A stretch of 64,000 bases of DNA from Pseudomonadales bacterium (GCA_022822135.1 JAJECH010000012.1:62001-126000), one strand, 5' to 3'. Positions 41,752 through 51,117 are shown, counted from the stretch's first letter. A program made the numbers and translations. The notes: generated by a model not told the origin, from the letters alone.

Positions 41752-41918
41752 CTCGCCGGTGCGTTGTTCGTATTCGTGACTTAGCAATGTCCTGCCACTG
41801 AAAACAAACGAAACGGAGCACGATCAAAACGGTTTAATTCAAGAACATGACTGGTTGCAAATAGCTAAACTCGTCACGGTTCTGCACGAACCTAAACTAA
41901 GAAAAAAGGAGACAACAG

Positions 41919-43469
41919 GTGGTTTGGCAACCTGAAGTTGAGGAACTCGAACAACGTAGAGCGTTCTCTGAAGAGATGGGCGGCGATGCCGGTATTGCTG
42001 AACAGAGGCGGCGCGGGAAACTAACGGTACGCGAAAGAATCCGATTAATCGCGGACGACAACGAGTTTAAGGAAATTGGCCAACTAGCGGGTGCAGCAAC
42101 ATACGAAGGAAATAAACTCGTTCATGTTCGACCGTCGAACATGGTTATCGGAACCGCCAAGATCGATGGGCGTACTGCTGTCGTTACAGCTGGAGATTTC
42201 ACCGTACGTGGTGGCTCTGCTGACGGTTCGATCGGAAATAAAGGTGGTCACGCACAGACGATGGCAGCCGAATGGAAACTACCTTTTATTCGCTTGTTGG
42301 ACGCCACCGGTGGGAGCGTAAAAACGTTCGAACAGATCGGACGCACATACATACCGACGAATCCGGTGACTCCGGGAATCGAGAAACTGTTGTGCGAAGT
42401 ACCTGTTGTCGGCGCTATTCTCGGGTCAGTAGCCGGTTTACCCGCGGTCGATGCATGTCTCGCTCACTTCAACGTGATGGTCAAAGGCATTAGTCAGCTC
42501 TTCCCAGGTGGTCCACCAGTCGTCAAAGCCGCGCTTGGTATCGACATTTCGAAAGAAGAACTGGGAGATGAACGCACTCAGGTATTCGAAAGTGGCGCGG
42601 TCGACAATCTGGCTGATACTGAGGAAGACGCATTTGACATGATCAGGCAATTCCTGAGTTACCTTCCATCAAATGTATGGCAAATGCCACCTCGCGGAGA
42701 CACGGGTGATGACCCTAACCGTCGTGATGAAGAGTTACTTTCGCTGATCCCGCGTGAGAAACGCCGAACCTACAACCCGCGTCGAATACTGAAAGCCGTG
42801 TTAGATGAAGATTCGTTTTTTGAGATCACGCCGCATTACGGTCGTTCTCGCATTGTTGGACTAGCGAGAATGCACGGTTATCCGGTCGGCGTGATGATCA
42901 ACAATCCGAACCGTATCGGCGGCTCCATGGACGTTTCTGCTGGCGTGAAAGTGATCCGCTTCCTTCAACTCTGTGATACGTTTCACTTACCGATGCTCTA
43001 TCTGGCGGACGAACCTGGCTTCATGGTCGGTCCCGAACAGCAATCCCTAGGCATCGTTCGAGCTGGCGCGAAAATGATTTGCGCTACCCTACGAACGCGT
43101 ATGCCTTGGATGTCCGTGATCATTAGGCAGCTTTATGGGGTCGCAGGCCAATGCCACGACCGACCTGGAGGAATGTTCAAGCGAGTCGCCTGGCCATCAG
43201 GTCATTGGGGCTCCATGCACATCGCGGGAGGCGTCTCGGCGGCCTATCGACGCATCATTGCCGAATCAGACAATCCTGAATCAAAACAGCTGGAGATCGA
43301 GGAGAAACTCGAAGCTCTCTCCTCACCCTTCAAGACAGCCGAAGCCTTCAATATTGAGGAGATCATTGATCCTCGCGAAACTAGACCCCTCATGTGCGAA
43401 TTCGTCGAACTTGCCCAAGAGCATCTTAAGACGCAGCTAGGTCCGAGCCCTACGCCTTACATGCCTTGA
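41919..43469 (+). CDS. Acyl-CoA carboxylase beta subunit (carboxyltransferase)
   Basis: Carboxyltransferase of the propionyl-/methylcrotonyl-CoA carboxylase type, 516 residues. The N-terminal crotonase-like half has RRRGKLTVRERIRLIADDNE, VVTAGDFTVRGGSADGSIGN, LLDATGGSVKTFEQIG; the C-terminal half has NPNRIGGSMDVSAGVKVIRF, LADEPGFMVGPEQQ and MFKRVAWPSGHWGSMHIAGG. It transfers carboxyl from a biotin carrier to an acyl-CoA. The GTG start follows AAAAAAGGAG. The biotin-carrying alpha subunit is not in the window, so it must be supplied elsewhere. Exact acyl-CoA unknown. Confidence 0.88.
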   Translation: MVWQPEVEELEQRRAFSEEMGGDAGIAEQRRRGKLTVRERIRLIADDNEFKEIGQLAGAATYEGNKLVHVRPSNMVIGTAKIDGRTAVVTAGDFTVRGGSADGSIGNKGGHAQTMAAEWKLPFIRLLDATGGSVKTFEQIGRTYIPTNPVTPGIEKLLCEVPVVGAILGSVAGLPAVDACLAHFNVMVKGISQLFPGGPPVVKAALGIDISKEELGDERTQVFESGAVDNLADTEEDAFDMIRQFLSYLPSNVWQMPPRGDTGDDPNRRDEELLSLIPREKRRTYNPRRILKAVLDEDSFFEITPHYGRSRIVGLARMHGYPVGVMINNPNRIGGSMDVSAGVKVIRFLQLCDTFHLPMLYLADEPGFMVGPEQQSLGIVRAGAKMICATLRTRMPWMSVIIRQLYGVAGQCHDRPGGMFKRVAWPSGHWGSMHIAGGVSAAYRRIIAESDNPESKQLEIEEKLEALSSPFKTAEAFNIEEIIDPRETRPLMCEFVELAQEHLKTQLGPSPTPYMP

Positions 43470-43519
43470 TGGACGCTCCTCACACTCACTCTCTTCATTG
43501 ATTCATCAACAAACTTGCC

Positions 43520-44593
43520 ATGCGCACAAATCCTGAACTAACTCCTGACGAAAAGCAGACGCTCTATGAAGACGGGTTCATCGTTCTCAGAGATGTCGTA
43601 CCCGAGTCATTGACATTTGATGCGCGACGGACCATCCATATGTTTGCGGGTAAGAACGGCATACGTCGGTCATATCACGACATTTCGCAGTCGTCCGCGT
43701 TGCCAGACATGGTAAATCAGAGCATTCTCGGTGACATCTTGCGGAACACAATCGGTCCGTACGACGCACCCGAGCGAGGATTTGCAGCGATTCTCTATCC
43801 AAACGAGAAAAACGATACACCGAACTACGGTTGGCACCCGCATCTAGATGGGCTCTGGTCGGGTCGTCTTCCCAAATCGGCAGACGAAATCGATGATCTG
43901 AACAGCCCCCGTACGGAGCACTTCGGCGCCGGCGACGCCACCGTCATGGGGGCGAACATGACTCCGCTGTTTCAGAATCCTGAGTGTACGCTTTCACTCG
44001 GCAGTTTCACAGCGTTCGTAGGCATTGCGTTGAACGACCAAACCCGTTTCGGTCGAGGCAATTTATGTCTACTGAAAGGTGTTCACGAAGACGTCGAAGC
44101 CTTCTTCCGAATGCAAAGGGATTCTGGTGGCGTGGTTGGTCCGGAAGGCGCAGGATGGCCTCGACTAACTAGACAAACTAATGGTGGGGTGTCGATGACA
44201 CCCTTACCCTACCCAATACGTGACCTCGCACTCAAAGACACGACGGAGTACAACGGCTATCACTTTATAAACCCATCACCCATCCTGTTAGACGTTGGCG
44301 ATGTCGTGATTGCGCTTCATGCGTGTCCACACGGTGGCTCGCGCAACGAATGGTCTGATCCGCGCATGAACGTGTACTTTCGTATACGACGCGACCGACC
44401 TGGTGGCGTACGCGTTCTTGGCGACAGTGATCACCCGGATCGGGAATGGCTCGGTGGATTTCATGAGTATCCGTCGGACTACAACCCTTGGGAAGTTGCC
44501 ATCGACAAGCTTTGCGACCACTGGAGCGAATGGGATGGCATGCAGGAAACAGTCGCGATCAATCGAGCAAAAGCACAGGCAGCCGAGGCTTGA
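43520..44593 (+). CDS. Phytanoyl-CoA dioxygenase (PhyH) family protein
   Basis: Third PhyH-like oxygenase, larger at 357 residues. HxD pair at H108/D110 in GWHPHLDGLW; distal histidine in VIALHACPHGGSRNEW and the arginine of MNVYFRIRRDRP are in the expected order. The insert between HxD and the distal histidine is long (TEHFGAGDATVMGANMTPLF), which sets it apart from the other two. It starts 50 bases after the carboxylase gene on the same strand and may be expressed with it; tRNA-Met follows 26 bases after the stop. Substrate unknown. Confidence 0.83.
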   Translation: MRTNPELTPDEKQTLYEDGFIVLRDVVPESLTFDARRTIHMFAGKNGIRRSYHDISQSSALPDMVNQSILGDILRNTIGPYDAPERGFAAILYPNEKNDTPNYGWHPHLDGLWSGRLPKSADEIDDLNSPRTEHFGAGDATVMGANMTPLFQNPECTLSLGSFTAFVGIALNDQTRFGRGNLCLLKGVHEDVEAFFRMQRDSGGVVGPEGAGWPRLTRQTNGGVSMTPLPYPIRDLALKDTTEYNGYHFINPSPILLDVGDVVIALHACPHGGSRNEWSDPRMNVYFRIRRDRPGGVRVLGDSDHPDREWLGGFHEYPSDYNPWEVAIDKLCDHWSEWDGMQETVAINRAKAQAAEA

Positions 44594-44619
44594 AGTGTCG
44601 ATAATTCGCACCGCGCGGT

Positions 44620-44696
44620 GGCTACGTAGCTCAGCTGGTTAGAGCATAGCATTCATAATGCTAGGGTCGTTGGTTCAAGTCCAACCGTAGCTACCA
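44620..44696 (+). tRNA. tRNA-Met (CAT), elongator type
   Basis: A 77-base cloverleaf with encoded CCA. Acceptor arms GGCTACG and CGTAGCT pair with a G-U at the end; anticodon stem TAGCA/TGCTA closes a TTCATAA loop with anticodon CAT; T-arm GTTGG-TTCAAGT-CCAAC is regular. Similarity to E. coli elongator tRNA-Met (GGCTACGTAGCTCAG start) favours methionine over lysidine-modified tRNA-Ile2. No terminator separates it from the DoxX gene, so processing from a longer transcript is likely. Confidence 0.95.
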
Positions 44697-44737
44697 CTTG
44701 CACCTACGCTGAGTTAACGGGGAGAAGGACACCAGCC

Positions 44738-45337
44738 ATGGTCCAGAAAATCGGTGCATTGTGGTTTCAGTTACTTAGCTATTTAAGACCTATCGACGGC
44801 ATACCGCCGCTCTTGGCGCGCCTCTACTTAACACCTGTCATGCTCCAAGCCGGATACACGAAGCTCGTCGGCTTCGACAACACGGTTTCATGGTTTGAAA
44901 GCATGGGAATGCCACTACCCGTTGTAAGCGTTGCGTTGGTCGCCTTATCCGAGTTTGTTGGGGGCATTCTGTTGCTCATCGGATGGCTTACGCGTTTGGT
45001 GTGTATTCCTCTCATGATTGCGATGCTCGTCGCAGCCTTCGCGGTGCATGGTGAAAACGGTTGGTTGACGCTTTCTGACGGTAATAGTTGGTTAGCGAAC
45101 GAGCGCGTCATCGAAGCTCAGGAGAAGAAGCGAGAAATCCGTCGGTTGATGCGCGAACACGGCGACTATCGATGGCTCACCAGTAACGGGAGTATGACGA
45201 TTCTCAATAACGGAATGCAGCTCGCAATTACGTATTTCTTATTCCTTCTTATCCTACTCTTCACTGGTGGTGGTCGCTACACGAGTTTGGACTACTGGTT
45301 AGGGAACTGGTTGAAACCACGTCTGGGCGCAAGCTGA
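44738..45337 (+). CDS. DoxX-family membrane protein (HvfX-like)
   Basis: A 199-residue inner-membrane protein with about four helices, related to DoxX and to the HvfX subgroup. Marks: RLYLTPVMLQAGYTKLVGFD, WFESMGMPLPVVSVALVALS, EFVGGILLLIGWLTRLVCIP. A long charged cytoplasmic or periplasmic loop (about 110-160, VIEAQEKKREIRRLMREHGD) interrupts helices 3 and 4, which is characteristic of the HvfX-like form. No copper-peptide or bufferin gene is adjacent. Start ATG with GGGGAGAAGGA before it; it overlaps the DUF1801 gene by one base. Confidence 0.8.
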   Translation: MVQKIGALWFQLLSYLRPIDGIPPLLARLYLTPVMLQAGYTKLVGFDNTVSWFESMGMPLPVVSVALVALSEFVGGILLLIGWLTRLVCIPLMIAMLVAAFAVHGENGWLTLSDGNSWLANERVIEAQEKKREIRRLMREHGDYRWLTSNGSMTILNNGMQLAITYFLFLLILLFTGGGRYTSLDYWLGNWLKPRLGAS

Positions 45338-45765
45338 TGGCGACCAGCCAGAACAAAACGGTACCGACGGAGCAAAGCGCAGAACAGTTCATAGCTAGCG
45401 TTGACAACGAAGTCAAACGAAAAGACTCTCGAGCACTCCTCCAAATGATGACCGAAATTACCGATCGCCCACCGGTCATGTGGGGATCGTCGCTCATCGG
45501 ATTTGGTACGTATCACTACAAATATGCGAGCGGCCGCGAGGGTGACTTTTTTCTAACCGGATTCTCCCCGCGTAAACAGGCACTGACGATCTACATCATG
45601 CCAGGATTCTCAGAGTACGAGGAAATTTTGGGGAATCTCGGAAAGTACAAAACTGGAAAGTCGTGTCTTTACGTCAAAAAGCTCGATGACATCGACTGCG
45701 ATTTACTTAGGGACCTGATAACCAAGAGTGTCGCTTATATGCGTGATAAATACGAAACGCGATAA
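45337..45765 (+). CDS. DUF1801 (YdhG-like) protein
   Basis: A 142-residue cytoplasmic protein of the DUF1801/YdhG family: SAEQFIASVDNEVKRKDSRA, PPVMWGSSLIGFGTYHYKYA, FFLTGFSPRKQALTIYIMPG, and LYVKKLDDIDCDLLRDLITK. The role of the family is unknown; a frataxin-like fold is reported for some members. Its ATG overlaps the DoxX stop by one base, so the pair is translationally coupled. Confidence 0.85.
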   Translation: MATSQNKTVPTEQSAEQFIASVDNEVKRKDSRALLQMMTEITDRPPVMWGSSLIGFGTYHYKYASGREGDFFLTGFSPRKQALTIYIMPGFSEYEEILGNLGKYKTGKSCLYVKKLDDIDCDLLRDLITKSVAYMRDKYETR

Positions 45766-45796
45766 CGCCGATTCTCGTCATCGACAACAGAACGTA

Positions 45797-46234
45797 ATGG
45801 CAGTTAATGACCCGTTAGTTTTCATTCGCGAGCAATCGCGCTCAATGTTTCCTGACGGCGTTGTTTCAGGTTCTGTTCTGATGTCCAATGTCGCATTTGG
45901 CGCAGCGGCCCTCGGCGCAGGCCACATGGAGATTTGCAATGCAGGTGAATGGTGGTTTGCAGCAAGTGAAACGAATTGGTTAAAACGAGATCTCCCTCCC
46001 GACACGGAGGTAGAGGACTTATTCAAGAGTAGGGTGAAATTCCCGAAACTCGGTCCCAGCAGTTATCGACCCGAACTGTACGTCGGCGTATTCGCGGAGG
46101 ATATCTACTTGGACCTGGAAGGTAGAAGTGTCGTGATCAAAGGGGACCTGCCCTCACCGCGGCCGCATATCCGCGTCGTCCCTCCGTGGTGTACAAATGT
46201 CCTAGGCTGTCGCGTTTTACTTGACCATTCCTGA
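45797..46234 (+). CDS. Hypothetical protein of 145 residues
   Basis: Soluble protein without a family I recognise. The start ATG at 45797 gives AVNDPLVFIREQSRSMFPDG; an upstream in-frame codon inside the DUF1801 gene is less likely. The sequence has protein-like features: ICNAGEWWFAASETNWLK, PELYVGVFAEDIYLDLEGRS and a closing proline-rich SPRPHIRVVPPWCTNVLGCR with two cysteines. It follows the DUF1801 gene by 31 bases and may be the third gene of that operon. Confidence 0.6.
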   Translation: MAVNDPLVFIREQSRSMFPDGVVSGSVLMSNVAFGAAALGAGHMEICNAGEWWFAASETNWLKRDLPPDTEVEDLFKSRVKFPKLGPSSYRPELYVGVFAEDIYLDLEGRSVVIKGDLPSPRPHIRVVPPWCTNVLGCRVLLDHS

Positions 46235-46293
46235 TGGCACGTTCTATGCGGACCAGAAGCAACCACTTTAATCAAGGCAATACAAAAGCGACT

Positions 46294-46329
46294 CTTTGTA
46301 AAATAGATATTTGTTTCTATTTTACAAAG
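46294..46329 (+). promoter_or_regulatory. Perfect 14-bp palindrome over the ribosome binding site of the DUF4143 ATPase gene
   Basis: CTTTGTAAAATAGA and TCTATTTTACAAAG are exact inverted repeats around an 8-base spacer, ending 7 bases before the ATG. The only ribosome binding site (AAAGG) is part of the right arm. It could be an operator or an mRNA hairpin that hides the site. Confidence 0.7.
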
Positions 46330-46336
46330 GGTCGCG

Positions 46337-47509
46337 ATGATTGAACGCGAGGCGACGACAACACTACGGTACCGCCTACAGCGATATCCCGTTGTCGCAT
46401 TAGTCGGACCGCGACAATGTGGAAAGACAACACTGGCTCGATCGTTTGACTGCACCTATTACGACTTAGAGCAGGACTCGGAGCAATTGCGCTTAGATGT
46501 CGAATGGCCACAGCTCGTCAACTCAAGTCAATTGATTGTGTTAGATGAAGCACAATCCATGCCCGAGATTTTTCCGCGCATACGAGGAGCAATTGACGAA
46601 GATCGCAAACACAATGGCAGGATTTTGCTCTTGGGTTCCGTGTCACCCGCGCTAATGGAACAAGTCGGTGAGTCATTAGCCGGTCGGCTTTCTGTTGTGG
46701 AGCTGACGCCTTTTATCTTCACAGAGGTCTCCGCAAGAGAACGAGCACGACACTGGTTGTGTGGCGGCTTTCCAGATGGCGGTGTACTTGACGACTACTC
46801 ATATCCCCAATGGCAACTTGATTACCTCACCTTACTCGCTCAACGTGACCTTCCCAATTGGGGTTTACCTAGTACACCACAAATGACTCAACGGTTGTTT
46901 CGAATGACCGCCAGTCTGAGTGGTCAAGTATGGAATGCATCCGAAATCGGAAAAAGCCTAGGTATCGCGTATCACACCGTGAACAGGTATGTCGACTATC
47001 TAGAGGGGGCATTCCTTGTCACTAGATTGCAGCCGTTTCATGCAAACGTGCGCAAACGACTTGTTAAACGACCAAAACTCTACTGGCGCGACTCAGGACT
47101 CCTTCACACGTTATTGCGTACGAACAACCAAGCGGCGCTTTACGATCAACCGTGGGTCGGTGCGAGTTGGGAAGGATATGTAATCGAACAAATCAGTAAC
47201 TTAATGAAGGCTCTTGCAATTCCTTTTGAAGCGTTCTACTTTCGGACTTCGGACCAATATGAAATCGACTTGGTCATTCAAGCAGGTCAAGAAACGTGGG
47301 CGATTGAGATCAAACTGACTTCGAATCCCTCTTCTGGCGATCAAACCCGCCTAAATCAAATATCGGAATGGATAAACGCTGACTTGTGTTTTTTGATCTC
47401 TACGAAGCCGTCGTTTCTGCAAAACAGGCAACATATCGTTAGCGATTTAGGTGGAGTTCTTAGGTACGTAAGCAATCGGGCCGAAGAACTTGGCGGAAAT
47501 CGCACCTAA
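46337..47509 (+). CDS. AAA ATPase with DUF4143 nuclease-like C-terminal domain
   Basis: A 390-residue two-domain protein. The N-terminal AAA_14 ATPase has Walker A GPRQCGKTT (24-32), Walker B LIVLDEAQSMPE and LLLGSVSP; the middle is helical with a winged-helix-like SEIGKSLGIAYHTVNRYVDY; the C-terminal DUF4143 part has YFRTSDQYEIDLVI and ETWAIEIKL, the D-(x)n-ExK pattern of PD-(D/E)xK nucleases. Such genes are widespread, often mobile and of unknown function. ATG start under a large palindrome. Lower GC than its neighbours at the promoter suggests transfer. Confidence 0.85.
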   Translation: MIEREATTTLRYRLQRYPVVALVGPRQCGKTTLARSFDCTYYDLEQDSEQLRLDVEWPQLVNSSQLIVLDEAQSMPEIFPRIRGAIDEDRKHNGRILLLGSVSPALMEQVGESLAGRLSVVELTPFIFTEVSARERARHWLCGGFPDGGVLDDYSYPQWQLDYLTLLAQRDLPNWGLPSTPQMTQRLFRMTASLSGQVWNASEIGKSLGIAYHTVNRYVDYLEGAFLVTRLQPFHANVRKRLVKRPKLYWRDSGLLHTLLRTNNQAALYDQPWVGASWEGYVIEQISNLMKALAIPFEAFYFRTSDQYEIDLVIQAGQETWAIEIKLTSNPSSGDQTRLNQISEWINADLCFLISTKPSFLQNRQHIVSDLGGVLRYVSNRAEELGGNRT

Positions 47510-47666
47510 TCGAAGTGATTCGGAAAGGAGCGAACCTATAAGAACGTTCGTAGTGTTTTCCGTTCTCCTCTACGAAGCATATGGAGAGGTGTGGTGTCGA
47601 CTAGCAACAACGGTTTACGGATTTGAGAACCGCAGGCCGGAGCTCATCTACATTGACTCAGAGGAC

Positions 47667-48761
47667 TTAAACGTTAAAGAGGAAATGTACGACATCACCT
47701 TCTGAAATAGGATAGTCCTTGCCTTCGGAACGCATCACGCCAACATTCCGACATCCCTGATCCCCACCATGCTGCACAAACGTATCGTATGGAACAACCT
47801 CGGCACGAATGAACCCGCGCTGGAAATCAGTATGGATCTTTCCAGCTGCGGTATGAGCAGTAGCGCCGATAGGAATCGTCCACGCGCGGACTTCCTCAGG
47901 TCCGACAGTGAAGAAATGATGTAGACCAAGAAGTCGATATCCTGTTTGAATGACGCGTGACAATCCAGGTTCCTCAAGACCAACCTCTGCGAGAAATTCT
48001 TTCCTTTCTTCGTCCGTGTCGAGCTGAGCGATTTCCGCTTCTAACTTTGAACAGACAACGACAAATTCCGATCTTTCGCGATCTGCGTAATCACGAACTT
48101 CGTCTGCAAACGTACCGCTATCTACGGACGATTCGTCAACATTTGCTACGTACATAACCGGTTTTTCGGTTAAAAAACGGTAATCACGAACTAGCTCTTC
48201 CTCACGAGAGTCAAGCGACATCGATCTGATGGGTTGGTTCTGATCAAGCGTGTTCTGAATCGCCTCTAAAACGCCATGCAGTGCTTTGTCCTCTTTCGAA
48301 CCTGCTCGAGCAACCTTTCGGACGTGCGCTTCTGCGCGTGACGCAGTGTCCAAGTCGGCAAGGATCAACTCGGTATTGATCGTCTCGATATCCGTTACCG
48401 GTGAGACAGCGCCAGACACATGCGCAACGTTTGGATCCTCAAAGCAGCGTACAACGTGGGCAATCGCGTCAGCTTCGCGAATGTGGCTCAAAAATCGATT
48501 CCCTAAGCCTTCGCCTCGCGACGCCCCTTCTACAAGCCCAGCAATGTCGACAAACGACATCGTACTAGGAACCGTCTTCTTCATCTGTGCGATTTCAGCG
48601 AGTCGGTGAATTCGATTGTCCGGTACGGGGACGACACCCAGATTAGGCTCTACCGTGCAAAACGGATAGTTTTCTGCGCTAGCCGATGAGCTGGTCAGCG
48701 CGTTGAAGAGTGTTGATTTACCGACATTGGGCAAGCCGACAATGCCGCAGGTGAAACCCAC
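47667..48761 (-). CDS. ychF: Ribosome-binding ATPase YchF
   Basis: Obg-family P-loop enzyme that prefers ATP, binds ribosomes and is linked to oxidative-stress response. The G1 motif GLPNVGKSTLFNAL, G3 SFVDIAGLVEGAS and the altered G4 YVANVDESS (NVDE replaces NKxD, the reason for ATP preference) are plain; the closing TGS-like domain runs from about residue 280 to DYPISEGDVVHFLFNV. At 364 residues it matches E. coli. It follows pth by two bases, the usual arrangement. Confidence 0.95.
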   Translation of the reverse strand: MGFTCGIVGLPNVGKSTLFNALTSSSASAENYPFCTVEPNLGVVPVPDNRIHRLAEIAQMKKTVPSTMSFVDIAGLVEGASRGEGLGNRFLSHIREADAIAHVVRCFEDPNVAHVSGAVSPVTDIETINTELILADLDTASRAEAHVRKVARAGSKEDKALHGVLEAIQNTLDQNQPIRSMSLDSREEELVRDYRFLTEKPVMYVANVDESSVDSGTFADEVRDYADRERSEFVVVCSKLEAEIAQLDTDEERKEFLAEVGLEEPGLSRVIQTGYRLLGLHHFFTVGPEEVRAWTIPIGATAHTAAGKIHTDFQRGFIRAEVVPYDTFVQHGGDQGCRNVGVMRSEGKDYPISEGDVVHFLFNV

Positions 48762-48763
48762 GT

Positions 48764-49363
48764 CTATTCGTCGCCGTTCAGTACAGAATTCAGTCTCGTC
48801 ATAGCTTTCTGCCAGTCACCTCTGAACAACCACTCCAAGACCTCATCATCCAAATGACTGCTCTCTAAAGCTTGTTCTTGGTCAGACTCAGGCATTTTGA
48901 CCTGTGTAAGAAACCCTTCCAAGTCCCTAGAAGTTCCCGGATGACCAACACCGATGCGCAATCGACCGAAATTCCGATCACCGCCCAAATGCTTGATCAG
49001 ACTTCGCAGACCGTTGTGCCCACCCGGTCCGCCGCCGAATTTCAGGCGGGTCTGACCGACATCGAACGCGACATCATCGTAAGCGACGAGCACCTCATCA
49101 GGATCAATCCGAAAATATCGAAGGAATGGACCGATCGCTTCGCCGCTCAGGTTCATGTAGGTGGTCGGAACCAACAAGCGCACGTCGTGACCTAACAGTA
49201 TTCCTCGACCAATTTCCGCACGCTTAGAACGGTCGTGTTTCAACAGGACGTCGAATCGCGATGCAAGCGCTCGGAGCCAATTCGCACCGATGTTGTGTCG
49301 CGTTAGCTGATAGGTCTCACCCGGATTGCCTAAACCGACCAATAACCGAATTGGGGTTGCCAA
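48764..49363 (-). CDS. pth: Peptidyl-tRNA hydrolase
   Basis: Frees peptides from prematurely released peptidyl-tRNA. The catalytic histidine is in TRHNIGANW; other marks are LLVPTTYMNLSGEAIGPFLR, DDVAFDVGQTRLKFGGGPGG and HNGLRSLIKHLGGDRNFGRL. Length 199 is typical. ATG start 8 bases after rplY; two bases separate it from ychF. Cotranscribed with rplY and ychF. Confidence 0.97.
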   Translation of the reverse strand: MATPIRLLVGLGNPGETYQLTRHNIGANWLRALASRFDVLLKHDRSKRAEIGRGILLGHDVRLLVPTTYMNLSGEAIGPFLRYFRIDPDEVLVAYDDVAFDVGQTRLKFGGGPGGHNGLRSLIKHLGGDRNFGRLRIGVGHPGTSRDLEGFLTQVKMPESDQEQALESSHLDDEVLEWLFRGDWQKAMTRLNSVLNGDE

Positions 49364-49371
49364 ACTGGTGG

Positions 49372-50076
49372 CTATTCTTCGGAAGCCTCGTCTGATTCGG
49401 GCGATTCCTCATCGCCCTCAGCAACTTCGACGCCTTCCTCATCCAGCTCGAGCTCTTCTTCAGCTAGTTCTTCTTCCTCAACTTGGACACGGACGATCGA
49501 TACGCTAGCCACGGCTAAATCGCGGTCTGAGTCATCACCGGCGCCGAGCGTAGGTATTGACACACCTTCAGGTAATGCCAGACCTGAGAGATGGATTGCG
49601 CTGCCTACGTCTACATCCTCCATGTCCACAACGATGGCTTCGGGAAGATCCTTCGGCAGACAACTGACCTCAACTTCGACCAAATTGCGGGTGATCGTAC
49701 CGCCGTTCATACGTACGCCAATACAACTCTCTTCGTTGATAAATCGAATAGGCACGGAAACCTGGATCTCCTGGTCTTCACGAATCCGCATGAAGTCGAT
49801 ATGCGTCACGTTTTCCGTAGCTGGATGGCGCTGCATGTCCCGAACAACGACCTGCTCGGCGTTGCCGTCCAACTTTAGCTCGATGATCTGCGAGAGAAAG
49901 TTCTCACTTTGCATTGCTTTCAGAAGTACTCGCGTCGGCAACGTGATATTCACTGTTTCCTGCCCCGCTCCGTACAAGACTCCTGGTATTCCATCATCAA
50001 TTCGCCGTAGTCGGCCAACCGCACCTGAGCCAAGCGATTCGCGCGTTGTAACTTCCAAAATCAATTGAGTAGCCAA
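49372..50076 (-). CDS. rplY: Ribosomal protein bL25 with C-terminal extension (Ctc-type)
   Basis: 5S-rRNA-binding protein of the large subunit. Residues 1-100 are the L25 domain (RESLGSGAVGRLRRIDDGIP, GVLYGAGQET, VVVRDMQRHPATENVTHIDF), about 100-195 the TL5/Ctc second domain, and a final run (about 196-234) is nearly all Glu and Asp. The long acidic tail is seen in several gammaproteobacterial Ctc proteins. The start is TTG, supported by AGGAG 7 bases in front. An AGCGCA/TGCGCT stem (50099-50114) lies between it and prs. Confidence 0.93.
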   Translation of the reverse strand: MATQLILEVTTRESLGSGAVGRLRRIDDGIPGVLYGAGQETVNITLPTRVLLKAMQSENFLSQIIELKLDGNAEQVVVRDMQRHPATENVTHIDFMRIREDQEIQVSVPIRFINEESCIGVRMNGGTITRNLVEVEVSCLPKDLPEAIVVDMEDVDVGSAIHLSGLALPEGVSIPTLGAGDDSDRDLAVASVSIVRVQVEEEELAEEELELDEEGVEVAEGDEESPESDEASEE

Positions 50077-50140
50077 TTCAAATCTCCTGAACCAAATGAG
50101 CGCAAGTGTGCGCTAGGTTCGTGTTGAGTCGATAGGTAGG

Positions 50141-51094
50141 TCAGACAAACAAGGCGCTGACAGATTCGCGTTCACAAACGCGGCGGATGGTCTCCGCAAG
50201 GGTAGCCGCCATGCTGAGCTGTTGTATTTTCTCACATTTCTGCGCATCGGGTCGCAACGGAATCGTATCGGTGACAACCAAGCTGTCCAATTCCGACGCT
50301 TCGATGCGCTCGACGGCTGGACCTGATAGAACAGCATGCGTGATGTAGGACACGACCTTCGTTGCGCCCCTCTCCTTCAGAGCAACCGCAGCATTGCACA
50401 ACGTTCCTGCGGTATCGACCATGTCGTCTACGATGATGCAGACACGCCCGTCAATCTCGCCGATAACGTTCAACACTTCGGATTCATTCGGGTTCTCGCG
50501 TCGCTTATCAATGATCGCAATCTCGGCGTTCCCGATGCGCTTCGCTACCGCCCGAGCGCGCACCACACCACCGATATCAGGACTAACGACCACGACTTGA
50601 TCGCCATAGTTTTGGGCGATCGCATGGGGAATTAAGACCGATGAGCCATAAACATTGTCCACTGGGACATCGTAGAACCCTTGAATCTGCTCCGCGTGCA
50701 AATCCACTGTGATTAAGCGGTCGATACCCGCCAAGCAAAGCATCTCCGCGACAACCTTAGAGCTGATAGGGACTCTCGCCATCGGCGCTCTTCGGTCTTG
50801 TCGCGAGTAGCCTAAATACGGGATCACAGCCGTAATCCGCTGCGCGGAAGCACGCTTTAGCGCATCGACCATGATCATGAATTCCATGAGATAGTCGTTT
50901 GTTGGCGCACACGTTGACTGGATTAAGAAAATCTCGAGTCCGCGGACATTGTCAGTAATCGTGACACTCACTTCACCGTCACTGAACCGTTTTATGTCTG
51001 CGCAACCCGTATGAAAGTTCCCTTCCGTGGCAATTCGCGAAGCGAGTTGAGGCACCGACGTGCCACTGAACAGTCTTACTGCTGAGTCATTCAC
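50141..51094 (-). CDS. prs: Ribose-phosphate pyrophosphokinase
   Basis: Makes phosphoribosyl pyrophosphate from ribose 5-phosphate and ATP for nucleotide, NAD, histidine and tryptophan synthesis. Signatures: [30 protein letters not shown], the flexible YSRQDRRAP loop, [20 protein letters not shown], and the PRPP loop [12 protein letters not shown] place the start at GTG 51094, giving 317 residues; the longer reading frame reaches into the tRNA. The tRNA-Gln gene lies 23 bases before it, as in related genomes. Confidence 0.96.
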   Translation of the reverse strand: MNDSAVRLFSGTSVPQLASRIATEGNFHTGCADIKRFSDGEVSVTITDNVRGLEIFLIQSTCAPTNDYLMEFMIMVDALKRASAQRITAVIPYLGYSRQDRRAPMARVPISSKVVAEMLCLAGIDRLITVDLHAEQIQGFYDVPVDNVYGSSVLIPHAIAQNYGDQVVVVSPDIGGVVRARAVAKRIGNAEIAIIDKRRENPNESEVLNVIGEIDGRVCIIVDDMVDTAGTLCNAAVALKERGATKVVSYITHAVLSGPAVERIEASELDSLVVTDTIPLRPDAQKCEKIQQLSMAATLAETIRRVCERESVSALFV

Positions 51095-51117
51095 AAAACG
51101 AGTTCCGATGCGGTAGC

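Noticed and set aside
47490-47705. 71-codon plus-strand frame between the DUF4143 ATPase and ychF
   Set aside because: Overlaps the ATPase end and the antisense end of ychF, lacks a ribosome binding site and resembles no family.
50099-50114. AGCGCA/TGCGCT stem between prs and rplY
   Set aside because: Only 6 bp and no T run; genes of this cluster are normally co-transcribed, so I did not annotate a terminator.
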